Shown here piece after piece: positions 24,842 through 33,576 of a stretch of 35,623 nucleotides of DNA. Every line of letters begins with the position of its first letter. Position 1 is the first letter of the stretch. The translations under genes and the position numbers were made by a program. The notes beneath the pieces were generated by a model that saw only the letters and a program-made list of their open reading frames with translations, ran no database searches and was not told the origin of the DNA. Source of the DNA: DAONJL01 sp035405645 [NCBI: bacterium] (GTDB taxonomy: Bacteria > JAGOBX01 > DAONJL01); assembly GCA_035405645.1 (NCBI GenBank), contig DAONJL010000019.1, positions 1-35,623 of the forward strand. The letters are read 5' to 3'.

Positions 24842-26418
24842 TTTTTTCTAAATCGAAGTGGTAAATCAAATTCATTTATATTTATTGATTGTGAAAAATC
24901 ATAGTAAATATAATAAGTATTTATTTTTTTTGTTGAACATATAATCTGTTTTTGAATTAATTTATTTTCAAAAATATTTTTACTATTTATATTATGTAAA
25001 ATAGCAGTATTAAAGATAACTGCTTTTTTTTCAGCACTATCAACTAAATTAGAATAATAGGTAATTCTATCTTCATTATAAAATCCTGCTTTTGGTGATA
25101 TAATTACTTTTTCTTTTGACAAAAAAGAGATTGGATAACCTGTATAATTATCAGCATAAGCAAATTTAATATTTTTTAAAATCAAAAAATTAATCAATTT
25201 TTTTTGTGATTCAAATATTTCTTTTGAATTTACAAAATTATTATTTACATAATTAAAAATTGAGTGTGTATTAATAAAAATATAAAAAAGAAAAAATGCT
25301 AAAATAAAAATTTTATTTCTGAAATATCTAAAATAAATAATATATAAAAAATGTGATAAAATTATAGGAATAGATAAAAATAAAGGTAATAAATATCTAT
25401 CACGAATATTTCTACTACTTGCTGAAATTATTAATAAATAAAAAATTGTAAATAATATTAATGGCAAAATACGATAATTATCAGTTTTAGTTTTAATTAT
25501 TTCAAGAATAAAAAAAACAAAAGCAGATAATAAGATAATGCTAAATAAAATAATTGAAAAAAAATTAAAAGAAAAACCAAGTGTATGAAAAACTAATTTT
25601 ATTGTATCAGGAAAATTGTTAAGAATGTTAAAAAATTTAAACAATAAATTTTTAATAATAACAAAAATATTTAAATTATGTGCATCTGATTTTCGTATAC
25701 CTAAAAAAAATGCACCTAATTTTTTTATTGTTATAAAATTATTTTGAATATTATAAAGCCAGAGAGGCAATGAACCAAAAATAAAAAAAATTAACCATAA
25801 AAAAATTTTTTTTATAAAAAAATTTTTATATTTATAAAGAATAAAAAATAATAAAATTAGTAAAAGAAAAATAGAAAAAGGATTAGTCCAGAAAGCAAAA
25901 CCTGCAAGAAAACCAAAATTAATAAAATCAAAATTTGATATTGAATTAAAATAAATAATTTTATATGCAAAGAATAAAAGTAAAGCACATAAGAATAAAT
26001 TTTCAATATGTCCACCAGTAGGACTAAAAAGCCAGCGTGATAATGTTAATGAAGGAAATGCAAGAAAAAGAAAAACTAATATAGCTGTATTTATTTCAAA
26101 ATATTTTTTTGTAAATAAGCAAAAAACCAGAATAAAAAGAATGTAATAAAACAAAGGCACTATTTTTAATGAAATAAATGAAACACCAAATAATAGAAAA
26201 AAAAGAGATATAGTTAATGATTCAAGAGAACCCATATAATCCTGACCATAAACAAATGGATGTTTAGTAATGCCTTTTAAAAAATGAATTGCTTGAATAC
26301 CTACCAATGCTTCATCGCCTTCTACAATATATTCACTACCAAATAAAAGATATAATTTTATTAAAACTGAAATTAAGAAAAATAGACTAATAAATAAAAA
26401 AATTTGCTTATTTTTCAT
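24838..26418 (-). CDS. GT39-like polytopic glycosyltransferase
   Basis: 526 residues with about eleven hydrophobic helices. After the first helix (about 6-26) comes YIVEGDEALVGIQAIHFLKG with acidic residues Asp35 and Glu36 at the catalytic position of the GT-C/GT39 fold. The external loop QDYMGSLESLTISLFFLLFG follows. It probably moves a sugar from a polyprenyl phosphate carrier to an envelope acceptor. It is unrelated in detail to the other GT39 gene at 3735-5315. It overlaps the radical SAM gene upstream and ogt downstream by four bases each, so expression is coupled, although the three have no known shared pathway. Confidence 0.75.
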   Translation of the reverse strand: MKNKQIFLFISLFFLISVLIKLYLLFGSEYIVEGDEALVGIQAIHFLKGITKHPFVYGQDYMGSLESLTISLFFLLFGVSFISLKIVPLFYYILFILVFCLFTKKYFEINTAILVFLFLAFPSLTLSRWLFSPTGGHIENLFLCALLLFFAYKIIYFNSISNFDFINFGFLAGFAFWTNPFSIFLLLILLFFILYKYKNFFIKKIFLWLIFFIFGSLPLWLYNIQNNFITIKKLGAFFLGIRKSDAHNLNIFVIIKNLLFKFFNILNNFPDTIKLVFHTLGFSFNFFSIILFSIILLSAFVFFILEIIKTKTDNYRILPLILFTIFYLLIISASSRNIRDRYLLPLFLSIPIILSHFLYIIYFRYFRNKIFILAFFLFYIFINTHSIFNYVNNNFVNSKEIFESQKKLINFLILKNIKFAYADNYTGYPISFLSKEKVIISPKAGFYNEDRITYYSNLVDSAEKKAVIFNTAILHNINSKNIFENKLIQKQIICSTKKINTYYIYYDFSQSININEFDLPLRFRKK

Positions 26419-27866
26419 AATTTATTTTTTACTCGATTTATTGTCATTTGTAAATAAAAAGGCAATATCTTAAATAAATCAAAATAGTTATATTTTATTC
26501 TATAAAGAAAATATTTATATACAAAAGTTTGAAAGAAAAAATGGGCAAATTTATAAAATTTAACATAAGGTAATTTTAACAAAATTTTTAAAATAATTAA
26601 AAAAACAGGAAATTTTGCTGTTAATGCAAAAAAAGGCTGTAATATATAAATTTTCTCTTTTCGTTTTTTATCAAAGTTTAACACAGATTGATGATAAAAA
26701 TTTGCTGGTATTTTATTTATATCACCATCCCAGATTTTTTTTTGAATTAAATAATCAGCAATTTTTGTCGATGGATATGGTTGAAAAATTGATGACCAGG
26801 CATAATCAATTTTTAATGAAATATTAAATAGCAGTGTTTTATAATCATCATTAAAATCAGTTTCAGGAAGACCTAACATTGATTGCGTAATTATTTTTAC
26901 TTTATATTTTTTTAGTATTTTTATTGCATTTATTATTTGCTTATTTGTAATTGGTCTATTTAATAATTCTTTTCTTAATTTTTCATTATAACATTGTATT
27001 CCTAATATTACAATATTTACATTTGCATTAACTAATTTTTCAACATATTCTTCATTTACAAATGATGGAATTATATTGCATTTAAAAGGAATATTTATTT
27101 TTTTTCGATATAATTCACTAAATTCTGATAACCACTTTTTATCAAGTCCTAATATATCATCGTGAAATTCAATATATTTTATTTCTTTATATGATAACAC
27201 TTCTTCTATTTCTTTTATTACATTTTCTGGTGTTCGGTATCTAATTCTATTCCATTGTTTTTTATATAATTCAGCATTTTTTGTATTGAAACAATATGAA
27301 CATTTATACGGACAACCGCGACTCGTTATAAACCATTCATTTGGATAATTTTTCATATATGAATATTCTTTATAAAATATTCTTCGTTCACAAAAAGGAA
27401 ATTTACTAATATTTTGTTCTAATGGTCTTAATTCATTTGTTATTATTTCATTACCTTTTCTAACAATAGTATTTTTTATATTTTCAGGTATTTCCCTTCT
27501 TTTTTCATATTCATCAAAAAATTCAATTATTGCCTCTTCTGCTTCACTTAAAAATATTACATCAATAAAATCATTTTCATTAATAACTGCTGGATAATAA
27601 GTGCAATGTGGTCCGCCTGCTATTACAAAATATTTTTTTATTTTTTTTATTTTTTTTATAAATTCTAATAAAATTTTATGTTGACCAGTATATAAACTAA
27701 TAAGAATAAAATCAGGCGAAAAATTTATTGTTCGTTTAATTGCATTTTTTTCATTCTGAATTTCAATTACTTTTAAATCATAACCTCGATTTAATAATAA
27801 TTTTATAATAATACCAAAACCTAATGGCGGAGTATAAAGATTAAAAAAAGGCAATAATATTTTCAT
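26415..27866 (-). CDS. B12-binding-domain radical SAM protein
   Basis: 483 residues. An N-terminal Rossmann-type domain (1-140; LLNRGYDLKVIEIQ, FILISLYTGQ, FVIAGGPHCTYYP) matches the B12-binding domain, but the DxHxxG cobalt-ligand motif is missing, so cobalamin would bind base-off or not at all. The radical SAM core has Cys185, Cys189 and Cys192 in RGCPYKCSYCF, which bind the 4Fe-4S cluster. The C-terminal 110 residues are basic and partly hydrophobic. Family members carry out methylation or C-C bond chemistry, often on lipids or natural products. It is first in the minus-strand operon and is followed by a GT39 gene, which hints at an envelope lipid or glycan substrate. Confidence 0.85.
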   Translation of the reverse strand: MKILLPFFNLYTPPLGFGIIIKLLLNRGYDLKVIEIQNEKNAIKRTINFSPDFILISLYTGQHKILLEFIKKIKKIKKYFVIAGGPHCTYYPAVINENDFIDVIFLSEAEEAIIEFFDEYEKRREIPENIKNTIVRKGNEIITNELRPLEQNISKFPFCERRIFYKEYSYMKNYPNEWFITSRGCPYKCSYCFNTKNAELYKKQWNRIRYRTPENVIKEIEEVLSYKEIKYIEFHDDILGLDKKWLSEFSELYRKKINIPFKCNIIPSFVNEEYVEKLVNANVNIVILGIQCYNEKLRKELLNRPITNKQIINAIKILKKYKVKIITQSMLGLPETDFNDDYKTLLFNISLKIDYAWSSIFQPYPSTKIADYLIQKKIWDGDINKIPANFYHQSVLNFDKKRKEKIYILQPFFALTAKFPVFLIILKILLKLPYVKFYKFAHFFFQTFVYKYFLYRIKYNYFDLFKILPFYLQMTINRVKNKL

Positions 27867-27876
27867 AAAACTGAAA

Positions 27877-27903
27877 TTTATATTGTGAAATTTTTTCTGT
27901 CAA
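27877..27903 (-). promoter_or_regulatory. Promoter at the radical SAM gene, likely leaderless
   Basis: On the minus strand TTGACA (27903-27898) is followed after 15 bases by TATAAA (27882-27877); reading the -10 two bases later gives TAAATT at spacing 17. The ATG at 27866 is only ten bases after TATAAA, and no ribosome-binding site lies between, so the transcript should start a few bases before or at the start codon. Confidence 0.5.
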
Positions 27904-28021
27904 ATGAAAAAGGATTGATAAAATAATCAAATTAGCGATATATAAGTCAGAAATATTTAATAAATTAAGTAAAATAAATAATTAGACTAATCTTATCATT
28001 AAATATTCAAATAAATTATTT

Positions 28022-28990
28022 TCAATTGTCAAAAAAAGGATTTTGCCATTGCCAGCCTGTTTTACCTGTTTTGCGATAATGTTCTAATCGCCTTATTGTT
28101 AATTCAACAAAAATTGGGTCAATATCAAATGTATATACTTTTCTATTTAATTTTTCACCTGCAATTAATGTAGTTCCAGAATGTGCAAAAAAATCAACAA
28201 TTAAATCCTTTTCTTTGCTGCCTGATAAAATTATTCTTTCTATTGCTTTAATTGGTTTTTGTGCATAACAACCAGCTACATTTTCTTCTAATCTATAAAA
28301 CACCTGTTGAATATCAACCCATACATTACCAGCTCTTATATTTGTTGATTTACTTCGCTCAATATTTTCTGTTATTTTTCCTTTTACTTTTTTATAATAT
28401 CCTCTTAATATTTTTGGTATATCAGTATATTCAGCTTCTACATTAAATTCAGGATTTCCTTTTACATAATAAAGAAGTTCCTGTCTTATCCACATCCAAT
28501 TTTTTTGTGTGCCATATCCTCTTTGATTTCTTAATGTTATAAAATTTTTTGGTTTTAATTCTTTAAATTTCCGCATTAATATCATAATATCAGGTAATGG
28601 CTGAAAATTATCTTTATAATCTGCACCAATCCATAAATAAAAATGCGAATTTTCTTCCATTATTTTTATCGCATTACTAATCCATTTTTCAGAAAAGTTT
28701 AAATATTCTTCTAAATTTATTTTAAACAAATTCTTCGTATTTGAGTTCCCAACTACCACATTATATGGTGGGTCATTTATTATTATTTTTGCTTTTTCGT
28801 CTTTTATTATTTTTTGAATATCTTCGAATTTAGTTGCATCAAGCACTCCAACTTTATGTCCTCTAATTTTGTCTTCCCAGATTTCACCATATTTCAATCT
28901 ACAATATGGCAATATTTTTTTTTTAAATTTTTCATTAATGTCTAATCTAAATAATTTTTCTTTTGTGTTTTTTTTTTCTTTTTGTTTCAT
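28022..28990 (-). CDS. Orphan DNA N6-adenine/N4-cytosine methyltransferase, beta class
   Basis: 322 residues. The catalytic motif DPPYNV is at 73-78, and the AdoMet-binding motif appears near the C-terminus as VDFFAHSGTTLIAGEKLNRK (265-284) followed by VYTFDIDP. Catalytic motif before AdoMet motif is the beta-class order. The central variable region (about 130-240, with RNQRGYGTQKNWMW) should hold target recognition. No restriction endonuclease is encoded nearby, so it is either a solitary regulatory methylase or a remnant of a split system. The gene lies 61 bases after the amidohydrolase. The ATG has no strong ribosome-binding site. Confidence 0.88.
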   Translation of the reverse strand: MKQKEKKNTKEKLFRLDINEKFKKKILPYCRLKYGEIWEDKIRGHKVGVLDATKFEDIQKIIKDEKAKIIINDPPYNVVVGNSNTKNLFKINLEEYLNFSEKWISNAIKIMEENSHFYLWIGADYKDNFQPLPDIMILMRKFKELKPKNFITLRNQRGYGTQKNWMWIRQELLYYVKGNPEFNVEAEYTDIPKILRGYYKKVKGKITENIERSKSTNIRAGNVWVDIQQVFYRLEENVAGCYAQKPIKAIERIILSGSKEKDLIVDFFAHSGTTLIAGEKLNRKVYTFDIDPIFVELTIRRLEHYRKTGKTGWQWQNPFFDN

Positions 28991-29051
28991 AGGATTTTTT
29001 AAAATAATTAAAACATTAAAACAAATAAAAAATATTTTTCAAAAACTTATA

Positions 29052-29858
29052 TCATATTTCATACTTCATCATTTTTAGAAAAGCAACCGCATTTTGATAT
29101 AATACTTTTTCAGCATTTTCTTTGAAATATTTGATAATAAATTCTTTTTCTTTTTTCTGATCAGCCCAGGGTGCATCAGTTGCAAAAAATATATTTTCAA
29201 TTTTTATCTTTTTTATTATCGAATCAAATAATTCATCATTTATCATACCAAAAACAAATGATGTATCAAAATATAAGTCATCAAATGAAGTCAAATATTT
29301 ATTAACATTTTCCCAATCTTCCCAGCCGCCTAAATGTGCAAGAACTAATTTTAATTCTGGAAATTTTTTCTTTATTTTTGCTATACGCTCTGGAGAAGCA
29401 TTATCCATCTTTCCATAAGCAATATCATATCCTGAATGGAATAATATAAAAAAATTATTTTTTATTATTGCTTCATATAATGAAAAAATTAGCTCTTCAT
29501 CTATATTAAAATTCTGATATAATGGATGTAGTTTTATTCCTGTAATACCATTATCTTTTAATCTCAGTAATTCATCATTCACATTTTTATATAAAGGATG
29601 AATTGAACCTAATGGAAAAATTCTATTTGATTTTATTGAAATTGACCAATCGGTTATTTTAGGCACTTGCTCTGGTTTTGTAGCAATCGAACAAATTACA
29701 GCACAATCAATTCCTGCATAATCCATTGATTTTAATAAGCCTGATAATGAACCATTATAAAATGCTTTATATTGATTATTCGTATTTTCTTCTAATTTTT
29801 TTATTGCTTCTTCGGCTATTTTATCCGGAAAAATATGTGTATGAAAATCAATTACCAT
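29052..29858 (-). CDS. Amidohydrolase-2 family metal-dependent hydrolase
   Basis: 268 residues of TIM-barrel amidohydrolase (PF04909 type). Metal and catalytic residues are visible: His6 and His8 in DFHTHIFP, Lys109 in GIKLHP, His141 in FHSG, His175 in LAHLGG and Asp228 in ATDAPW. Relatives hydrolyse or decarboxylate small cyclic and aromatic acids, for example ACMSD-type decarboxylases. Its ATG overlaps the stop of the DUF6884/NadA-like gene by 11 bases, so the two are translated together. A shared pathway working on a quinolinate-like or other small acid is an attractive idea but only an inference. Confidence 0.85.
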   Translation of the reverse strand: MVIDFHTHIFPDKIAEEAIKKLEENTNNQYKAFYNGSLSGLLKSMDYAGIDCAVICSIATKPEQVPKITDWSISIKSNRIFPLGSIHPLYKNVNDELLRLKDNGITGIKLHPLYQNFNIDEELIFSLYEAIIKNNFFILFHSGYDIAYGKMDNASPERIAKIKKKFPELKLVLAHLGGWEDWENVNKYLTSFDDLYFDTSFVFGMINDELFDSIIKKIKIENIFFATDAPWADQKKEKEFIIKYFKENAEKVLYQNAVAFLKMMKYEI

Positions 29859-31188
29859 ACTTTAAACCAACTACCTTTTTTCTTATTATTTCACATACTT
29901 CATCCTGTATGCGAACTCTATGATTTAAATTAATTAAAGATTCATAGATATTTCTTAATCGCATTCTATGCATATCATTACAAATTGCATTTGTTAATGG
30001 TGTGTGAATTATTTTATCCGGGAAATCATTTTTTAATTTTTCGATTAAATTAATTTCAGCACAAACTAAAAATTCATTGTTATCAGAATCTTTTATATAA
30101 TTATAAATATCAAATGGATTTAAAATTTCATCAGCATGTCGAAAAGTAGAATAATGACATTGTGGTGTAACTAAAATTTTTATCTTTGCACGATTTATAT
30201 TTTTTGTTTGTAAATAATTATTTATCACATTTTCAGTAAATTTATGTGTTGCTAAACATTCGCCTTCACTATAAATTATTTTTTCACCTTTCAATTCATT
30301 TAATATTTCAGCCCAATAATTTCCACCGAGTAAAATAATCGTATTTTTTTTTATTTTATGGTCTTTTAAATATTCTTTTAAATGTTTTTCATCAGCAATT
30401 AAATCAGCCATTAATTTTACTTTCAAACTTGTAGTTATATGTGCAATAATAAAACAATCTTGAAAAATTGTTTTTATATTTAAAATATCTCGCTCATTCA
30501 TAATATTATTAAATCTACAAATAGTATCTAATCTCGGTTGCAATATTATTTTTTTTGGATTAAATATATACGCTAATTCTGCAATATAACTAACGCCACA
30601 AATTAATATTGTTTGATAATCATTTCTTTGTATCTCTTTGACTATTTCATAAGGTCCGCCGATAAAATCTGATATTTTTAAAATATTCGGTTTTTGATAA
30701 ATATGTGAAGCAATAAAAATCTTTTTTTCTTTTTTTATTTGTCGTATATTCTTTATTAAATATTTATTTTCAATCGTTTTTGGTATGCTTAATTTTTCTG
30801 GATGTAATGGTATTATTCGTAATTCTATATTATTTTGTTCAGCAAATTTTTTTATGAAATCAATATAAACTTTTACTTTTGGATCTAATTTTGGGTCTAT
30901 TGGCATAAATGTCATTTTTTTGAAATTATAATTTTTATATTGTTCATTACACTTTTTTAATAATTCATCAAAATCTTCATAACTCAATAATTTATCATAA
31001 TATGGGATAAGGTCATTTGCTCCTAAAAAACCAAATTTACCTGAAAAAATTAAAAAGCCTTCATTTAATTTTTGCGCTATGTGATAAACTTTCTCAATAT
31101 AACTTCCAAGATACCTTTTTATTGCTGGTAAATCTTCTGCATCCTCTCGCTTGTTTTTGCAACAATGAGTAATGAAATAATGTTCCAT
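29848..31188 (-). CDS. Fusion of DUF6884-like domain and quinolinate-synthase (NadA)-like domain
   Basis: 446 residues. Part 1 (1-95) resembles DUF6884: ITHCCKNK, then LIFSGKFGFLGANDLIPYYD. Part 2 (about 155-425) follows NadA in order: ASHIYQKPNILKISDFIGGP with His162 and Tyr164, ILICGVSYIAELAYIFNP with Cys197, AHITTSLKVKLMAD, IIYSEGECLATHKFT with Cys311, ILVTPQC at 338-344, and NAICNDMHRMRLRNIYESL with Cys403. The three cysteines match the 4Fe-4S ligands of NadA (81, 168, 254 in T. maritima, from memory). The usual Ser after DFIGD is Pro179, and the catalytic HPE has become TPQ. A Fe-S enzyme with altered chemistry is therefore more likely than true quinolinate synthase. AGGAG precedes the ATG. 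Confidence 0.75.
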   Translation of the reverse strand: MEHYFITHCCKNKREDAEDLPAIKRYLGSYIEKVYHIAQKLNEGFLIFSGKFGFLGANDLIPYYDKLLSYEDFDELLKKCNEQYKNYNFKKMTFMPIDPKLDPKVKVYIDFIKKFAEQNNIELRIIPLHPEKLSIPKTIENKYLIKNIRQIKKEKKIFIASHIYQKPNILKISDFIGGPYEIVKEIQRNDYQTILICGVSYIAELAYIFNPKKIILQPRLDTICRFNNIMNERDILNIKTIFQDCFIIAHITTSLKVKLMADLIADEKHLKEYLKDHKIKKNTIILLGGNYWAEILNELKGEKIIYSEGECLATHKFTENVINNYLQTKNINRAKIKILVTPQCHYSTFRHADEILNPFDIYNYIKDSDNNEFLVCAEINLIEKLKNDFPDKIIHTPLTNAICNDMHRMRLRNIYESLINLNHRVRIQDEVCEIIRKKVVGLKYGN

Positions 31189-31201
31189 ACTTTCTCCTAT
31201 T

Positions 31202-32539
31202 TTATAATATTTTCGCTGCTATTTCTGCTAATTCACTCCGTTCACCTTTATTAAATGTAATATGTCCTGCTATTTCCTGGTCTTTAAATTTCTCTACTAA
31301 ATATGTTAATCCATTTGAATTTGAATCAAGATAAGGATGGTCAATTTGATATGGGTCACCTGTAAAAATAATTTTTGTATTATTACCAACACGAGTTATT
31401 ATTGTCTTTACTTCGTGCGGTGTTAAATTTTGTGCTTCATCTATTATTATAAATTGATTTGGTATGCTTCTGCCACGAATAAATGTTAATGCTTCAATTT
31501 CTAATACCCCTTCATCAATTAAATCCTGAAATTCATTGCCAGAACTTTTAAAATAGCCAGATTCTTTAAATAAGAATTCTAAATTATCTGCTATTGGTTG
31601 CATTCGTGGTCTTAATTTTTCTTCTATATCACCTGGTAAATAACCTATATCTCTACCCATTGGTATTATTGGTCTTGAAACAAGTAATTTTGTATATACA
31701 CCATCATCAACAACTTTTTTTAAGCCTGCTGCTAATGCTAATAATGTTTTGCCTGTTCCTGCAAAACCAAGCAATGTTACTAAATTTATTTCATCATTTA
31801 ATAATAATTCAAATGCAAAATACTGTTCTTTATTTCGCGGCTTTATTCCCCATATTTTCCCTTTTGTATAATTATTTTTTATTAACATATTTCTTTTTCT
31901 GTTGTAATAACAATAGACATTATCTTCTTTATTTTTTCTGTTTTGCAAAATTATACATTCATTTGGATAAAACTCTTCTTTACTATATTTTTTAAATTCT
32001 TCAAATTTTATAAAACTATATTCTCGCAAACTTTTTATCACTTCTTCTTCTATTTCTAATTCACGCACACCAGGATATAGTGTCTTAATATCAACTTTAT
32101 CTTTTTTATAATCTTCTGCCTTAATATTTAATACATCTGCTTTTACTCTTAAATTTATATCTTTGGTTACAAGTATTACTTCATTTTCTGTTTCTTTCAT
32201 TAAATTATATGCTAATGTCAAAATCTTATTATCAGAAATTGAAGCATCCAGACCAGTTGGTAAATCACTTTTGTTTTTATTTTCTAATTCTATTTTTAAT
32301 TTCCCGCCGCCGGGTAATTCTACACCTTCATTTAATTTACCTTTTGCTCTTAATTCATCTAAAAATCTTGATGCTAATCTCGAATTTTGGCCTATCTCAT
32401 CTGGTCTTCTTTTAAATCTATCCAATTCTTCTATTACTATCATTGGTAATATCACATCATTATCTCCAAATTGAAATAATGCTTGCGCATCATATAATAA
32501 AACATTTGTGTCAAGTATAAATATTTTCTTTTTACTCAT
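31202..32539 (-). CDS. phoH: PIN-PhoH fusion ATPase/ribonuclease
   Basis: 445 residues. An N-terminal PIN domain (6-140) has the acidic metal-binding residues Asp10 in LDTN, Glu38 in IEELD, Asp103 and Asp127. The C-terminal PhoH domain has Walker A GFAGTGKT at 258-265, Walker B FIIIDEAQNLTPHE and IIFTGDPYQID. This is the YlaK/PhoH2 arrangement, in which the protein unwinds and cuts RNA. Between the domains lies an OB-like segment with QNRKNKEDNVYCYYNRKRN. The ATG follows the IMP cyclohydrolase stop directly, with GAGG as ribosome-binding site. It is 14 bases upstream of the DUF6884/NadA-like gene. Confidence 0.92.
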   Translation of the reverse strand: MSKKKIFILDTNVLLYDAQALFQFGDNDVILPMIVIEELDRFKRRPDEIGQNSRLASRFLDELRAKGKLNEGVELPGGGKLKIELENKNKSDLPTGLDASISDNKILTLAYNLMKETENEVILVTKDINLRVKADVLNIKAEDYKKDKVDIKTLYPGVRELEIEEEVIKSLREYSFIKFEEFKKYSKEEFYPNECIILQNRKNKEDNVYCYYNRKRNMLIKNNYTKGKIWGIKPRNKEQYFAFELLLNDEINLVTLLGFAGTGKTLLALAAGLKKVVDDGVYTKLLVSRPIIPMGRDIGYLPGDIEEKLRPRMQPIADNLEFLFKESGYFKSSGNEFQDLIDEGVLEIEALTFIRGRSIPNQFIIIDEAQNLTPHEVKTIITRVGNNTKIIFTGDPYQIDHPYLDSNSNGLTYLVEKFKDQEIAGHITFNKGERSELAEIAAKIL

Positions 32540-33115
32540 TTATTCTACCTCTTTTATTTTTTTTAATTTATTAAAAATTATTTTATCATAATTTGCTGTA
32601 ATTTTAAATGTTTCAATTGCAAGTTTTTTTCTATACGAAAAATCATATTCACCTTTTTTCTTTATAAATTCATCATAAAATTCTGGTGCTGGTAATACAA
32701 TTGTATTTTGAAAATTTTTTGCTGCTGCTCTTAATAACGCCACTCCGCCTATATCTATATTTTCTATTATTTTATTTATATCATTTTCTTTTCTGGCTAT
32801 TTGTTCAAATGGATAAAGATTTACTACTACTAAACTTATTCTTTTTATTTTTTTTATCTGCAATTCTTCTTCTTCTTCTTCTTCTTTTCTTACCAATATT
32901 CCAGCAAATATTTTATAATCAAGTGTTTTAACTCTGCCACCTAATATTTCTGGTTTTTCTATATATTTGCTTATTTCTTGATTGGCTATTTCTTTTGATT
33001 TTAAATATTTTGATGTTCCTGATGTTGCTAATATCTCATAACCTTCTTTTATTAAATATCTTGCTAATTTTACTATTCCTTTTTTATTGTATACACTGAT
33101 TAACGCTGTTTTCAT
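32540..33115 (-). CDS. purH: Stand-alone IMP cyclohydrolase domain (PurH N-terminal half)
   Basis: 191 residues covering only the MGS-like IMP cyclohydrolase domain of PurH; the usual AICAR transformylase half (about 320 residues) is missing here. Key residues align with the human enzyme at a shift of three or four: Arg61 and Lys63 in GGRVKTL, Tyr101 in NLYPF, Asp121 in DIGGVALLRA and Lys133 in AAAKN. It closes the purine ring, FAICAR to IMP. The loop that usually reads RRDNPEH is replaced by a run of seven Glu residues from a GAA trinucleotide repeat (32864-32884). The stop codon directly adjoins the phoH start, with no room for a lost second domain. A separate transformylase must be encoded elsewhere. 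Confidence 0.87.
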   Translation of the reverse strand: MKTALISVYNKKGIVKLARYLIKEGYEILATSGTSKYLKSKEIANQEISKYIEKPEILGGRVKTLDYKIFAGILVRKEEEEEEELQIKKIKRISLVVVNLYPFEQIARKENDINKIIENIDIGGVALLRAAAKNFQNTIVLPAPEFYDEFIKKKGEYDFSYRKKLAIETFKITANYDKIIFNKLKKIKEVE

Positions 33116-33116
33116 T

Positions 33117-33539
33117 TTATATTATTTTTTTTAATAATGAAAAACCTATTAGTATTACAATTATTGCAATTGTCTTTGCAATTAAAATTGATTTTAATAT
33201 ACCTACTTTTTTTATTAAATGTGGTGTTGTAAATGGAAAAATTAATAAGCCAATTCCAAAATCAAAACTCATAAACATTGTAATAATTAAAAAATATTTT
33301 TTAAAAACAAAGGCAAGAAATGGATAAATAAAAAGTGCTATTAATAAACTTAAATATGTGCTATTATAATAATTTCTTGCTTTTTCTAAAAATTCAATTG
33401 TTTTCTCTGAATGCTCTGGCGAACAAACAAATAATGGTTCGTCCTCAAATATTGGATTTGCATAATTTACATTTATTGTTTTTTTAAAATCAAATTGTTT
33501 ATTACACCATAAACATTTTATTTTTATCTTTTTATTCAT
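33117..33539 (-). CDS. Membrane protein with possible N-terminal zinc-binding site
   Basis: 140 residues. The first 45 carry CLWC at 9-12 and FVCSPEH about 26 residues later, a C-x2-C/C-x3-H arrangement that could hold zinc. Three hydrophobic helices follow at about 62-80, 82-100 and 115-136. I do not recognise the family. It is preceded by a near-consensus promoter whose -10 box is eight bases from the ATG and has no ribosome-binding site, so its message is probably leaderless. It ends one base before the IMP cyclohydrolase gene. Confidence 0.7.
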   Translation of the reverse strand: MNKKIKIKCLWCNKQFDFKKTINVNYANPIFEDEPLFVCSPEHSEKTIEFLEKARNYYNSTYLSLLIALFIYPFLAFVFKKYFLIITMFMSFDFGIGLLIFPFTTPHLIKKVGILKSILIAKTIAIIVILIGFSLLKKII

Positions 33540-33547
33540 TTTATATT

Positions 33548-33576
33548 GTTATATATTAACTTATTTATTATGTCAA
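33548..33576 (-). promoter_or_regulatory. Near-consensus promoter, likely leaderless start at 33539
   Basis: On the minus strand TTGACA (33576-33571), 17 bases, then TATAAC (33553-33548). The ATG lies eight bases further on, so transcription should begin within one to three bases of the start codon. The -35 box overlaps the end of the upstream gene. Confidence 0.65.

Noticed and set aside
32864-32884. The GAA/TTC repeat as a phase-variation switch
   Set aside because: Three-base units keep the frame, so length change would alter only the Glu run and not switch the gene off.
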